The position numbers and the translations under genes were made by a program. A model generated the notes under the pieces. It was not told the origin of the DNA. It did no database searches and worked only from the letters and a program-made list of their open reading frames with translations. Positions 1-7,424 of a stretch of 11,918 bases of DNA are shown here, one piece after another (position 1 is the stretch's first letter; the number at the start of each line of letters is the position of its first letter). Origin of the DNA: Candidatus Sediminicultor sextus (lineage in GTDB: Bacteria; Atribacterota; Phoenicimicrobiia; Phoenicimicrobiales; Phoenicimicrobiaceae); contig JADBKX010000171.1 in NCBI GenBank assembly GCA_014894735.1, positions 9,408 through 21,325 on the forward strand, given 5' to 3'.

Positions 1-353
1 TAAACCCATTCAAGATCTTTCGCAGTTTCTTTTTTATCAGTCCGGGCAAAAGCACCTAAGGCTAAATTTTCTTCAACGGTTAAATTGGGGAATATTTTCC
101 TTCCCTCCGGTATCATTGCAATACCTTTTTTAACAATCTTATCAGTAGGAATATTGGTTATTTCTTTATTATTGAATTTTATTTTGCCTTCCTGTGGTTT
201 GATTAAACCACAGATAGTTCTTAAAGTAGTACTTTTACCTGCTCCATTTGCCCCGATTAAAGTAATAACTTTTCCTATGGGAACATCAAATGTAATTCCT
301 TTTAAGGCATGTATTCCACCAAAAAAAACATTTAAATTATCAATCTTAAGCAT
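1..353 (-). CDS. livF: LivF-type branched-chain amino acid ABC transporter ATPase (partial, C-terminus off the left edge)
   Basis: Second ATP-binding subunit of a HAAT-family amino acid importer; it would pair with LivG on the cytoplasmic face of LivH/LivM. Only the first 117 residues are in the window. Visible: Walker A GANGAGKST at residues 34-42, and the LivF-typical IPEGRKIFPNLTVEENL stretch that follows the Q-loop region. The signature motif, Walker B and H-loop lie outside. The ATG (351-353) overlaps the end of livG by 8 nt, so translation is probably coupled; the upstream GGTGG-like ribosome site is only moderate. The start is secure because the protein begins with the family-typical MLKIDNLNV and there is no better site upstream. 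It is the last liv gene of the cluster, and what follows it is unknown. Confidence 0.93.
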   Translation of the reverse strand, partial: MLKIDNLNVFFGGIHALKGITFDVPIGKVITLIGANGAGKSTTLRTICGLIKPQEGKIKFNNKEITNIPTDKIVKKGIAMIPEGRKIFPNLTVEENLALGAFARTDKKETAKDLEWV

Positions 354-1119
354 AGTTTACATCCACCCCCAAATAAGCCTTAATTACTTCCGGATTATTT
401 TGAATTTCTGCGGGATTTCCCTCAGCAATAGTTATTCCATAATCCATGACTAGAATTCTTCTACATATTCCCATCACTACTTTCATATCATGCTCTATTA
501 AAAGAATAGTTAACTCAAAGTCATTTTGTATTTTCTGAATAAAGCTCATTAAATCCTTGGTTTCCTGAGGATTCATCCCAGCTGCCGGCTCATCTAAAAG
601 TAAAAGTTTAGGTCCGGTAGCTAAAGCCCGAATAATCTCCAATTTCCTCTGATGTCCATAAGGGAGACTGCCTGCTTTTTCCAGTTCGTATTTTTCTAAT
701 TCTACTTTCTCTAATAATTCCATTGATTTACGATAGATACTTTCTTCTTCACGAACATAATTTGGAAATTTAAGGATAGCGGAAGCAAGATTTGATTTTA
801 GGTGAAGATGAAAACCTATCATTACATTATCGATTACTGTCAGATTCTCCAGAAGCCTGATATTTTGGAAAGTTCGGGCGATGCCTACTTTAGCGATTTT
901 ATCAGGTTTTATTCCGGTAATATCTCTATCTTGAAAATAAATCTTATTGATAGTAGGAGTATATATTCCGGTAATCATATTAAAGACGGTAGTCTTTCCA
1001 GCACCGTTTGGACCGATTAATCCAATAAGCTCTCCTGGGACAATTTTTAGTTTAAAATTACCTACAGCTGTTAAACCGCCGAACTTCATAGTGATATTAT
1101 CTACATTTAATAATTCCAT
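346..1119 (-). CDS. livG: LivG-type branched-chain amino acid ABC transporter ATPase
   Basis: ATP-hydrolysing subunit of the HAAT importer, cytoplasmic, partner of LivF. At 257 aa it is the usual full length. Motifs in order: Walker A GPNGAGKTT (36-44), Q-loop Q85 in ARTFQNIRLL, signature LPYGHQRKLEI (152-162, the LivG variant of LSGGQ), Walker B LLLLDEP (172-178) with catalytic Glu177, and H-loop His210 in IEHD. The C-terminal AEGNPAEIQNNPEVIKAYLG is the characteristic LivG tail. The start codon shares one base with the livM stop (TAATG overlap). A GAAGGGAG ribosome site lies about 9 nt upstream. Tight overlap on both sides shows that livM, livG and livF are one transcript. Nothing is missing or odd. 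Confidence 0.96.
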   Translation of the reverse strand: MELLNVDNITMKFGGLTAVGNFKLKIVPGELIGLIGPNGAGKTTVFNMITGIYTPTINKIYFQDRDITGIKPDKIAKVGIARTFQNIRLLENLTVIDNVMIGFHLHLKSNLASAILKFPNYVREEESIYRKSMELLEKVELEKYELEKAGSLPYGHQRKLEIIRALATGPKLLLLDEPAAGMNPQETKDLMSFIQKIQNDFELTILLIEHDMKVVMGICRRILVMDYGITIAEGNPAEIQNNPEVIKAYLGVDVNYA

Positions 1120-2186
1120 TATATAGAACTCCCTTCAGATGATTTTTTATTTGGGAAAATTTTGCGAATAAATCTGGCTAATCCCTTCCAGGAGAATTCA
1201 ATACCTCCCATAAGCCCATTTTGCTTATATAGAATAACAATGAGGAGGAGGGCCGAGAAAGAAACCATCCTTAAGCCAGGTATTGCGGGAATTATAATTG
1301 GTCCAATATTAAAGCCTGCTTCTATAGGACGTAAATATTCCAAAGAAAAATTAAATAAAAAGGCAGCGAGAACTGTTCCGGTGATACTGCCCAAACCGCC
1401 AAGTACTACCACAATTAATATATTAAAAGTCATTACGAACATAAATGCTTTGGGATCTATAGTTGTCAGCAAGCAGGCAAATAATCCTCCGGCAACCCCG
1501 GCAAAAAAAGCACTAATAGTAAAAGACATTACTTTATGATAGGTAAGATTAACTCCAATAACCTCGGCTGCTATCTCATTTTCTCTAATTGCCATCAAAG
1601 CTCGTCCATAACTACTGTGAATTAATCCTTTAATAATATAAATAGTAACAATTGCCACCCCAGCGGTCCACCAAAGATTAGTAAATTCCGGAATACCTTT
1701 GATTCCCAATGCACCATTGGTTATCTGGGGAATGTTATTGGCAATGATTCTAATAATTTCCGCAAAGCCCAAAGTAGCTATACCCAGGTAGTCCCCTTTA
1801 AGTCTTAACACCGGCAAGCCGATTAAAAGTGCAGCGATCGCGGCAAATAATCCGCTCAACAATAGGGCAATAATAAAAGGTGTATGCATAACAGTAAAGG
1901 GCCAAACTAAAGGTTCGAGTATAAAAATCATTTCCTTATAATAGGCGGGAAGCACTAATAAGCTTGTCACATAGGCACCAATGGCCATAAAACCAGCATG
2001 ACCCAAGGAAAATTGACCTGTAAACCCATAAATCAAATTTAAACTTACACCCAGAGTAACATATATAGCACCAAGATTAAGAATCCTTAACTTGTAGGGA
2101 TCTAAATTACTCTCAGCAAGATATACCAATATTCCCAGCACAATTAAAGCTAATATAGTAAATATTTTTTCATTTTGTTTTTTCAT
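1119..2186 (-). CDS. livM: LivM-type branched-chain amino acid ABC transporter permease
   Basis: Inner-membrane permease subunit (BPD_transp_2 family), forming the channel with LivH. The protein is 355 aa from the start chosen here. Hydrophobic segments run through most of it. Family blocks visible are LIYGFTGQFSLGHAGFMAIG near the N-terminus, the cytoplasmic coupling region IRENEIAAEVIGVNLTYHKV, and VVVLGGLGSITGTVLAAF toward the C-terminus. An in-frame ATG eight codons upstream (2210) would overlap livH by 20 nt. I reject it because the strong AGGAGAAGG ribosome site (2196-2204) lies inside those codons, 9 nt before the ATG at 2186. With that start the gene begins 4 nt after the livH stop, typical of a coupled operon. 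The lysine/serine-rich end KKSSEGSS is ordinary. Confidence 0.95.
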   Translation of the reverse strand: MKKQNEKIFTILALIVLGILVYLAESNLDPYKLRILNLGAIYVTLGVSLNLIYGFTGQFSLGHAGFMAIGAYVTSLLVLPAYYKEMIFILEPLVWPFTVMHTPFIIALLLSGLFAAIAALLIGLPVLRLKGDYLGIATLGFAEIIRIIANNIPQITNGALGIKGIPEFTNLWWTAGVAIVTIYIIKGLIHSSYGRALMAIRENEIAAEVIGVNLTYHKVMSFTISAFFAGVAGGLFACLLTTIDPKAFMFVMTFNILIVVVLGGLGSITGTVLAAFLFNFSLEYLRPIEAGFNIGPIIIPAIPGLRMVSFSALLLIVILYKQNGLMGGIEFSWKGLARFIRKIFPNKKSSEGSSI

Positions 2187-2190
2187 TGGG

Positions 2191-3084
2191 CTACACCTTC
2201 TCCTGTACATTTTTGCCTAAAATGCCATCTGGTTTAAGCAACAGGATTAAAATCAAGATTGCGAAGATAAATGCATCTCTATATCCTGATAATGCAGGTA
2301 GAAAAGCAACAAATAATATTTCAGACATGCCCAAAAGTAAACCGCCGAGCATCGCTCCCGGTATATTTCCAATGCCCCCTACCACAGCTGCAATAAAAGC
2401 CTTTAAACCGGGCATCATGCCCATCAATGGGAATAATTGCGGAAATCTCAATCCCCATAAAATACCACCCACAGCTGCCAGAGCAGAACCAATTGCGAAG
2501 GTTATAGATATGGTTTTATCAACATCAACCGCCATTAATCTGGACGTCTCAATATCTGTAGATATTGACCTCATAGCCAGACCAGTCTTTGTTTTGTAAA
2601 CAATATATATTAGTAGAGTTAAAAATATAGTGGATACTATTACTGAAGCAAAAAGAGTCGATTGTATACGAATCTCGCCAAACTGGAATAATCTTTTGAA
2701 AAATGCAGGACGATGAACAGATTTGGGAATTCCTGTAAAAATAACGATAGCTAAATTTTGTAGAAAAAATGATACTCCAATGGCTGAAATCAAAACAGAG
2801 ATTCTGGGGGCATCCCGTAAAGGTCTATAGGCAATTCTTTCAGACAACATTCCAGTCACGGCAGTTAAAGCTATGGCAGCAATAATTGATGTCCACCAGG
2901 GTAAATGAAAAATTAATACTCCATAGAAAAGAAAATAAGGCGCTAGCATAAAAATTTCTCCATGGGCAAAATTGATTAATCTTAATATACCATAAACCAT
3001 GGTATATCCTATGGCGATTAAAGCGTATAAACTTCCCAGCGATAAACCATTTGCTAAATTCTGCAAGACTAAATGTAATGACAT
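2191..3084 (-). CDS. livH: LivH-type branched-chain amino acid ABC transporter permease
   Basis: Inner-membrane permease subunit paired with LivM. The protein is 297 aa from the chosen start, close to the usual size of about 290-310. The N-terminal block LANGLSLGSLYALIAIGYTM followed by VYGILRLINFAHGEIFML is diagnostic of LivH. Further blocks are RSISTDIETSRLMAVDVDKT (coupling region) and FIAAVVGGIGNIPGAMLGG. A longer reading from an ATG at 3117 adds eleven polar residues (MTILNNYKENS). It is disfavoured because AAGGAG (3091-3096) sits 6 nt before the ATG at 3084. The gene is first in the tightly packed livHMGF block and is separated from livJ by 230 bp with stem-loops, so it may be transcribed by read-through at reduced level or from its own promoter in the AT-rich 3085-3230 stretch. 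I could not identify a convincing promoter there. Confidence 0.95.
   Translation of the reverse strand: MSLHLVLQNLANGLSLGSLYALIAIGYTMVYGILRLINFAHGEIFMLAPYFLFYGVLIFHLPWWTSIIAAIALTAVTGMLSERIAYRPLRDAPRISVLISAIGVSFFLQNLAIVIFTGIPKSVHRPAFFKRLFQFGEIRIQSTLFASVIVSTIFLTLLIYIVYKTKTGLAMRSISTDIETSRLMAVDVDKTISITFAIGSALAAVGGILWGLRFPQLFPLMGMMPGLKAFIAAVVGGIGNIPGAMLGGLLLGMSEILFVAFLPALSGYRDAFIFAILILILLLKPDGILGKNVQEKV
2196..2204 (-). promoter_or_regulatory. Ribosome binding site deciding the livM start
   Basis: On the minus strand this reads AGGAGAAGG, 9 nt before the ATG at 2184-2186. It overlaps the last livH codons and would lie within the coding sequence if the upstream ATG (2210) were used, so it argues for the shorter LivM. 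Confidence 0.75.
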
Positions 3085-3255
3085 AGAATTCTCCTTATAA
3101 TTATTTAGAATTGTCATTAAACAATATCTATAGCTTTTAAATTCTTCGATTTTTTCTGTTATTAATTAAATAGAAAAATACCAAATATATATCAAAATAT
3201 TCTATTTTCTCTATTCTTTATTAAGTAAAACTTAGTCGAAAAGGTCCTTTTTTTG

Positions 3256-3290
3256 TATAGAGAGATAGGATTAAATCCTATCTCTCTATA
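3256..3290 (-). repeat. Strong intercistronic stem-loop between livJ and livH
   Basis: A perfect inverted repeat: 16-nt arms 3256-3271 and 3275-3290 around a 3-nt loop (practically about 15 bp with a 5-nt loop). In the minus-strand transcript it lies about 25 nt after the livJ stop. It is followed by CAAAAAAAGG, not a U-run, so it is not a canonical intrinsic terminator. A 3'-end-protecting or attenuating hairpin that raises livJ over livHMGF is the natural inference. Confidence 0.7.
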
Positions 3291-3294
3291 GTTT

Positions 3295-3311
3295 CCATAA
3301 ATAATTTATGG
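3295..3311 (-). repeat. Small inverted repeat just after livJ
   Basis: Arms 3295-3302 and 3304-3311 (CCATAAAT / ATTTATGG) match perfectly around one central base and would form a roughly 7-bp hairpin directly between the livJ stop and the larger stem-loop. A third palindrome, AAAAGG-T-CCTTTT, lies at 3239-3251, so the livJ-livH spacer holds three successive inverted repeats. Confidence 0.5.
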
Positions 3312-3314
3312 TCT

Positions 3315-4436
3315 TTAGGGATTAACGGTAGTCTCGTAGGCAAAGTTTCCGTTTACAACTTTAACTAAAATGGCAGGCTTTACGGCATCATGATTTTCAT
3401 TAATAGTAATAGAACCACCTGCACCAGGGAAATCTTTTGTGGCAGCTAAAGCATCCTTAATAGCCACCGGATCAAATGAACCGGCTCTTTCAATAGCATC
3501 AAGCATTAAATTGTAAGAATCATAGGTAAGAATAGATACAGCATTCGGTGTCTCGTTATATTTTTCTTTGAAAAGCTTAACAAATTTTTCCGACTCCGGA
3601 ATAACCGGTGCATCTTCAGCAAAGAAAGTACTTGCAATTAAACCTTCAGCTGCTTCTCCTGCTAATTCTATTAAAACCGGATTATGTAAAGTATCACCAC
3701 CTAAATATTTACCTGTATATCCTAATTCTCTACCTTGAATTGCTATTAATGCAACATCTCCGAAATAACCTGGGAAAAAGAGTGCTTCCGCTCCGGAAGC
3801 TATAATCTGACTTAATTGAGCACTAAAATCCTGGTCACCAGTATTATATTTCATGTCACTAACGATCTCTCCACCAAGTTTTTCAAATGTATTTTTGTAG
3901 AAATTAGCCAGGCCCACTGAATAATCCTGAGCAATGTCAACTAAAAGTGCTGCTTTTTTGATTCCTAAGTTTTCAAAAGTATAACGAGCCATTACTTCAC
4001 CCTGGAAAGGGTCAATGAAACAAGCACGGAAAACATACTCTTTTCCCTGGGTGACCAATGGATTCGTTGCGCTGGCAGAAAGCATTGGGATTCCTGCTTT
4101 ATTGGCAACTTCACCGCCTGGAATTGCACAACTGCTACCATAACCAACAAAAACTGCTACTACACCTTCCTTTTCGATTAATCTGGAAACTGCACTGGCT
4201 GATTCAACCTTATCACTTTTATTATCAACAAGGACTAATTCAACTGTTTTTCCTAATACTGTAGGATTTTGCTCCTGGGCAAGTTCATATCCCTGCATAC
4301 AAAGCACGCCACCCACTGCCATTGCACCGGTCATGGGTTCAGAAATTCCAAATTTAACCACATCAGCAGCAAGAGATACGCTACTAATAGCAATTATAAG
4401 TATAGCTAATGTCAAAACAAATAAACTTTTTCTCAT
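3315..4436 (-). CDS. livJ: LivJ-type periplasmic branched-chain/hydrophobic amino acid binding protein
   Basis: Solute receptor of the HAAT importer (Peripla_BP_6, type I fold), 373 aa. Signal peptide at residues 1-23: MRKS, then a long hydrophobic core ending SVSLA|AD. There is no lipobox Cys, so it is a soluble periplasmic protein rather than a lipoprotein. The mature protein begins DVVKFGISEPMTGAMAVGG. The ligand-contact regions of the LivJ family are recognisable: YGSSCAIPGG (99-108) and LSASATNPLVT (119-129), where family members bind the amino-acid carboxylate and amine through Ser and Thr. The start is supported by AAGGAG, 7 nt upstream. It stands before livH with a structured spacer in between, as in other liv loci. 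The ligand is probably leucine/isoleucine/valine or another hydrophobic amino acid and cannot be narrowed from sequence alone. Confidence 0.93.
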   Translation of the reverse strand: MRKSLFVLTLAILIIAISSVSLAADVVKFGISEPMTGAMAVGGVLCMQGYELAQEQNPTVLGKTVELVLVDNKSDKVESASAVSRLIEKEGVVAVFVGYGSSCAIPGGEVANKAGIPMLSASATNPLVTQGKEYVFRACFIDPFQGEVMARYTFENLGIKKAALLVDIAQDYSVGLANFYKNTFEKLGGEIVSDMKYNTGDQDFSAQLSQIIASGAEALFFPGYFGDVALIAIQGRELGYTGKYLGGDTLHNPVLIELAGEAAEGLIASTFFAEDAPVIPESEKFVKLFKEKYNETPNAVSILTYDSYNLMLDAIERAGSFDPVAIKDALAATKDFPGAGGSITINENHDAVKPAILVKVVNGNFAYETTVNP

Positions 4437-4455
4437 TTCTTTTCTCCTTCTTATT

Positions 4456-4487
4456 AAAATATAAACCTTTTTAAATATGAACCTTTT
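4456..4487 (-). repeat. Tandem 16-bp repeat in the livJ leader
   Basis: Two adjacent 16-bp units, 4456-4471 and 4472-4487, agree at 14 of 16 positions. On the minus strand each reads AAAAGGTT(T/C)ATATTT(T/A). They lie about 20-50 nt before the livJ start codon, so they could be a paired operator or leader element. In AT-rich DNA a chance origin is possible. Confidence 0.4.
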
Positions 4488-4608
4488 CGACTAACAATTT
4501 TGTATTCTCAAACTCTTATAATTTTATTATTTTTTATTCACCCCCCAATTGATTTTTATTTTTATTTTAATTATGTCATCCTCTTCCAATTTTTTAACTG
4601 TTTAGCTG

Positions 4609-6285
4609 CTATTCGGTAGGTATGATTAGCTTCTGACCTGGTCTAATAAGTCTTGAGTTAGCTAATTCATTAAGGACAACAATCTTTTCTACAGTTGTAC
4701 CAAATTTCTGAGCAATTTCCCATACAGAATCTCCCACTTTAACCACATAAATTTTACCAGTTATTGCTTCAGATAACCAATTTTGTTTTTCAGGAGAAAT
4801 AACTCCAGCCTTTTCTACTGCATCCATCATAGCATCTCTGACTGGGATAAAAGTATCCAATTTATCTAGAGCATTATCAAAGTTATATTTATCTCCACCG
4901 GTAGCCATAAAGTCATTGGTTACCACAGTGTAATATTTATCCATCTCAATAGGAGTACCATCTGCTAAAACCATACTGGTAATCCTGTTACCAGCTTCTG
5001 CCTCTTTATTATAAGTTACCATTACACCGGATATCTGAACCCAGCCAATATCCTCATTCATTATACCATGTTCAATATTAGCCTTTACATCTGCACCGGA
5101 TAATTTCATAGTATATAGAGTATTATCAAAAGGCATAACTTCATATAGTATCCCGGCAGTAATGTCTCCTGCTGGAACAGGAACTCTAAGTCCACCGCCA
5201 TTGGTCATAGCAATCTGAACTCCAACTTTTTCTCTCATTACCTCACAGGTCCATTCACCTAATAAAGATGGTCCGGCATATCTATCATGGTCTAATTCAA
5301 CTGTAGTTCTCCCTAATACTTTTCCTAAAACAGGGCCTAATTCTTCTTCGTATTTCGTATAGATCGCCAGGGTATTAGCATCATCTTTCAGAGTATCGGG
5401 TCTTTCATAAAGATTATCTATAAATGGTTCTGCACTAACTAACTTATTATTCTCATCAAAAACGAAAGTCATTTTCGCAATTGTCCGACCGCTATAGTAA
5501 GCTTGTACCAGTGGTTTACCATCAACCAGACCACTGATGCTTTGATGGGTATGAGCGGATATTACTGCATCCACTCCTTCTACCTGAAATAAATCTGCAG
5601 CTTCACCGGAAATTTTCCCTTCTTTGTCCTGAAAAGCACCTAAATGAGTTAGGGCGATAATTAAATCTGCTCCTGCAGCTTTTACTTTTGGCACCCAGTT
5701 AATTAGAGTTGCTACTGGGTCTTTGAAATCATAATTTTCTACATTTGCTTTAAGTGCCTTGTAGGCAGTTTCCGGAGTAGCCAAACCAATAAATCCTACT
5801 TTAACTCCAGCTTTATCGAGAATTACATAAGGTTTTGCCCATCCTACTGGTTCGTTAGTCCCTTTATCATATATATTAGCACAAACAAAAGTTAATCCAC
5901 CATCTTCTGCCCATTTAGTAATTCTATCCACTCCCCAGTCAAATTCATGGTTACCGACTGCCGATAGTTCTATGCCTATTTCTTTAAAAACAGCAGAAAC
6001 CGGTTCACCATACAAAAGATTGGACATCGCACTCCCTTGATAGCTATCCCCTACTGTTACTATAATTGTGCCTTCGGGATTCTTTGCTTTCTCAACCTTT
6101 AAAGCATCAGCAAGTTTCGCTGCTCCGACATTTTTCCCGGCAGGAGCAAGGCTTCCATGGTAGTCATTAATCGATAATACAACAACCTCTTTTTGTGCGG
6201 CAAAAATAAAACATACTGAACTTAGAATTAACAAGAAAGTTAACAGGGAAATTAATAGTCCTTTAGTCATTTTAAATCTCAACAT
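4609..6285 (-). CDS. Secreted 5'-nucleotidase/UshA-like metallophosphoesterase with C-terminal LysM domain
   Basis: Hydrolyses nucleotides (possibly UDP-sugars or cyclic nucleotides) outside the cytoplasm, 558 aa. Signal peptide at residues about 1-30 (ends FIFAA|QKE). N-terminal metallophosphoesterase domain (about 33-290) carries the two-metal ligands: D41 and H43 in SINDYHG, D80 in VGDS, the GNHEFD box (111-116), H214 in THLG, and H245/H247 in SAHTH. The 5_nucleotid_C domain (about 315-480) has TNGGGLR (361-367), MPFDN around F386 and ATGGDKY (461-467), which shape the nucleoside pocket. A LysM module occupies about 513-556 (YVVKVGDSVWEIAQKFG to RPGQKLIIP) and should anchor the enzyme to peptidoglycan. 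The start ATG follows AAAGGAGG by 12 nt, a slightly long spacing. A second Met at codon 6 is less likely. Role: phosphate and nucleoside scavenging. No sign of decay. Confidence 0.92.
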   Translation of the reverse strand: MLRFKMTKGLLISLLTFLLILSSVCFIFAAQKEVVVLSINDYHGSLAPAGKNVGAAKLADALKVEKAKNPEGTIIVTVGDSYQGSAMSNLLYGEPVSAVFKEIGIELSAVGNHEFDWGVDRITKWAEDGGLTFVCANIYDKGTNEPVGWAKPYVILDKAGVKVGFIGLATPETAYKALKANVENYDFKDPVATLINWVPKVKAAGADLIIALTHLGAFQDKEGKISGEAADLFQVEGVDAVISAHTHQSISGLVDGKPLVQAYYSGRTIAKMTFVFDENNKLVSAEPFIDNLYERPDTLKDDANTLAIYTKYEEELGPVLGKVLGRTTVELDHDRYAGPSLLGEWTCEVMREKVGVQIAMTNGGGLRVPVPAGDITAGILYEVMPFDNTLYTMKLSGADVKANIEHGIMNEDIGWVQISGVMVTYNKEAEAGNRITSMVLADGTPIEMDKYYTVVTNDFMATGGDKYNFDNALDKLDTFIPVRDAMMDAVEKAGVISPEKQNWLSEAITGKIYVVKVGDSVWEIAQKFGTTVEKIVVLNELANSRLIRPGQKLIIPTE

Positions 6286-6617
6286 ATTTGTATAAATCCT
6301 CCTTTAATATTTTTTAATTAGTTTTCTAACTAATCAAATCCTCACTAAACTTAGATCTTTAATAATTATGCTAAATTAACCACCTCACTTTTCTCATCTA
6401 ATGCTTTAACTCTCAGACATTAATTTTTTTCTTGAACTTAAATATTAACCATATATATTTTTTAATATTTACCAGACATTTTGTTTTAACTAAAAACTAT
6501 TCTCTTCTCTATTTTCTACATTTGCCTTGGATAATCCTTCTTTTTTGTAAAAGTTATTTGAAATTAATTTAGTTCTTTTTTACTTATTAATTTTTTGCCC
6601 TTTACGACAAAATTTAT
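6286..6617 (-). other. AT-rich spacer upstream of the nucleotidase, no gene seen
   Basis: This 332-bp stretch is very rich in A and T and has no convincing reading frame on either strand. It contains a small inverted repeat ATTAGTT-N4-AACTAAT at 6317-6334, which on the minus strand falls about 15 nt upstream of the nucleotidase ribosome site. The octamer CAGACATT occurs twice, at 6415-6422 and 6473-6480. A CATAAT hexamer on the minus strand near 6367-6372 could be a -10 box, but I see no matching -35. No clear U-tract terminator for the flavin reductase gene is visible. Confidence 0.5.
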
Positions 6618-7130
6618 TTAGCTAATTGTTTTATAACAGGCCATTATCTCGCCAAAATAAAAAGTATGATAGTCATTATCTGCATAAAGATCTTCCCTAT
6701 ATTCTTTACACAAAAAATCGGGATTTATTTCACTTTTACAAACAATTTTACATTCATAATGAAATCCTGATAGGTCAATAATGGGAGTGTCAACTTTTTG
6801 TGCAGGAATCACAGACAATTTACATTCTTTAAATTTATCAACATCTCGACCAGATTTAGTACCACAAAAGTTTAAAGCTTGTCCTAAATCATCTCCAGGG
6901 ATATTAACCGTAAAACTAGAGGCCTTTTCGATAATGCCATGAGTAAAGCGGCTCTTCCTCACCATAACTGTCATTATAGGTTTTCTCCACATATATCCAA
7001 TAGCAGCCCAGCCAATAGTCATAACATTTATTTTTTTACCATCTTTGGATTTAGCTACCAGGAATGCACCTTTAGATTTTATCTGTTGTATTACTTCTTC
7101 AGCAACAGATAAATAATTAACATTTTTCAT
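6618..7130 (-). CDS. Flavin reductase-like (flavoredoxin-type) FMN-binding protein
   Basis: A 170-aa protein of the flavin reductase-like, FMN-binding split-barrel family (PF01613), likely cytoplasmic and either carrying electrons on bound FMN or reducing flavin. Visible blocks are NVMTIGWAAIGYMWRKP (35-51) with the following TVMVRKSRFTHGII, the FTVNIPGDDL strand-turn (73-82), and NFCGTKSGRDVDKF (87-100), the family's SG-D-KF signature. The C-terminal HTFYFGEIMACY strand closes the barrel. Six cysteines are scattered through the protein but none forms a CxxC pair. A longer reading from a TTG (7184) would overlap the upstream gene. AAGGAG about 10 nt before the ATG at 7130 supports the shorter start. 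It lies 46 nt after the PC4-like gene, so the two are probably one transcript. The electron donor and partner are unknown. Confidence 0.85.
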   Translation of the reverse strand: MKNVNYLSVAEEVIQQIKSKGAFLVAKSKDGKKINVMTIGWAAIGYMWRKPIMTVMVRKSRFTHGIIEKASSFTVNIPGDDLGQALNFCGTKSGRDVDKFKECKLSVIPAQKVDTPIIDLSGFHYECKIVCKSEINPDFLCKEYREDLYADNDYHTFYFGEIMACYKTIS

Positions 7131-7176
7131 ATAAATTTTTCTCCTTAAAGATACAATAATAATTATATTTTTTTTC

Positions 7177-7389
7177 TTAATCAACTTCCTTTAATTTTTC
7201 TACCATTTTCACAAAATCATCTATCCATTCCGCGCTAAAGTTTATACCTTTAGGGGTGGGAATGTACTCATCTCCCTCTTTCGGTTTTACATATTGCCTT
7301 AAATCAACTCTCTCTACTCCTCGAAACTCACCAATAGATAGAACTAATCTTTTATTATCGGTAACATCTAATTGCCCAATTTGCTTCAT
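7177..7389 (-). CDS. Small PC4-like (YdbC-type) ssDNA-binding/transcriptional coactivator domain protein
   Basis: A 70-aa protein consisting almost entirely of a PC4/p15 domain (PF02229), residues about 12-67. The pattern matches the family: basic NKRLVLSIGEFRGVERVDLR (12-31), an acidic loop PKEGDE, then PTPKGINF (44-51) and a C-terminal amphipathic helix SAEWIDDFVKMVEKLKE. Bacterial PC4-like proteins such as YdbC form dimers that bind single-stranded nucleic acid through the curved sheet. A role in transcription, repair or replication here is inference. The ATG at 7389 is preceded by AAAGGAG with 9-nt spacing. It sits just downstream of a heptad-repeat spacer and upstream of the flavin reductase gene, which it probably shares an mRNA with. 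Confidence 0.82.
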   Translation of the reverse strand: MKQIGQLDVTDNKRLVLSIGEFRGVERVDLRQYVKPKEGDEYIPTPKGINFSAEWIDDFVKMVEKLKEVD

Positions 7390-7424
7390 TTAATATTTCT
7401 CCTTTCTTCTACTTTTTTTTCTTC

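Noticed and set aside
1162..1539. Plus-strand open frame opposite livM
   Set aside because: A shadow of the conserved permease frame on the other strand: no ribosome site and a low-complexity proline/lysine-rich product. The same holds for plus-strand frames opposite livF/livG (85-453, 802-1020), livH (2186-2599), livJ (3608-3805, 4058-4264) and the dehydrogenase (9521-9721).
2184..2210. Longer LivM start at 2210
   Set aside because: The ribosome site AGGAGAAGG would then be inside the coding region. The ATG at 2186 has proper spacing and gives a normal LivM N-terminus.
3082..3117. Longer LivH start at 3117
   Set aside because: The extra eleven residues are not family-like, and AAGGAG is positioned for the ATG at 3084.
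3256..3290. Canonical Rho-independent terminator after livJ
   Set aside because: The stem is strong, but the minus-strand RNA after it reads CAAAAAAAGG rather than a U-run. The T-run precedes the hairpin on the plus strand, so it fits neither direction.
6415..6480. Repeated octamer CAGACATT as an operator pair
   Set aside because: Two 8-bp copies in AT-rich DNA are weak evidence, with no symmetry and no promoter between them.
7131..7184. TTG-initiated extension of the flavin reductase
   Set aside because: It would overlap the PC4-like gene, has an artificial Lys/Ile-rich sequence, and places the AAGGAG site inside the coding region.
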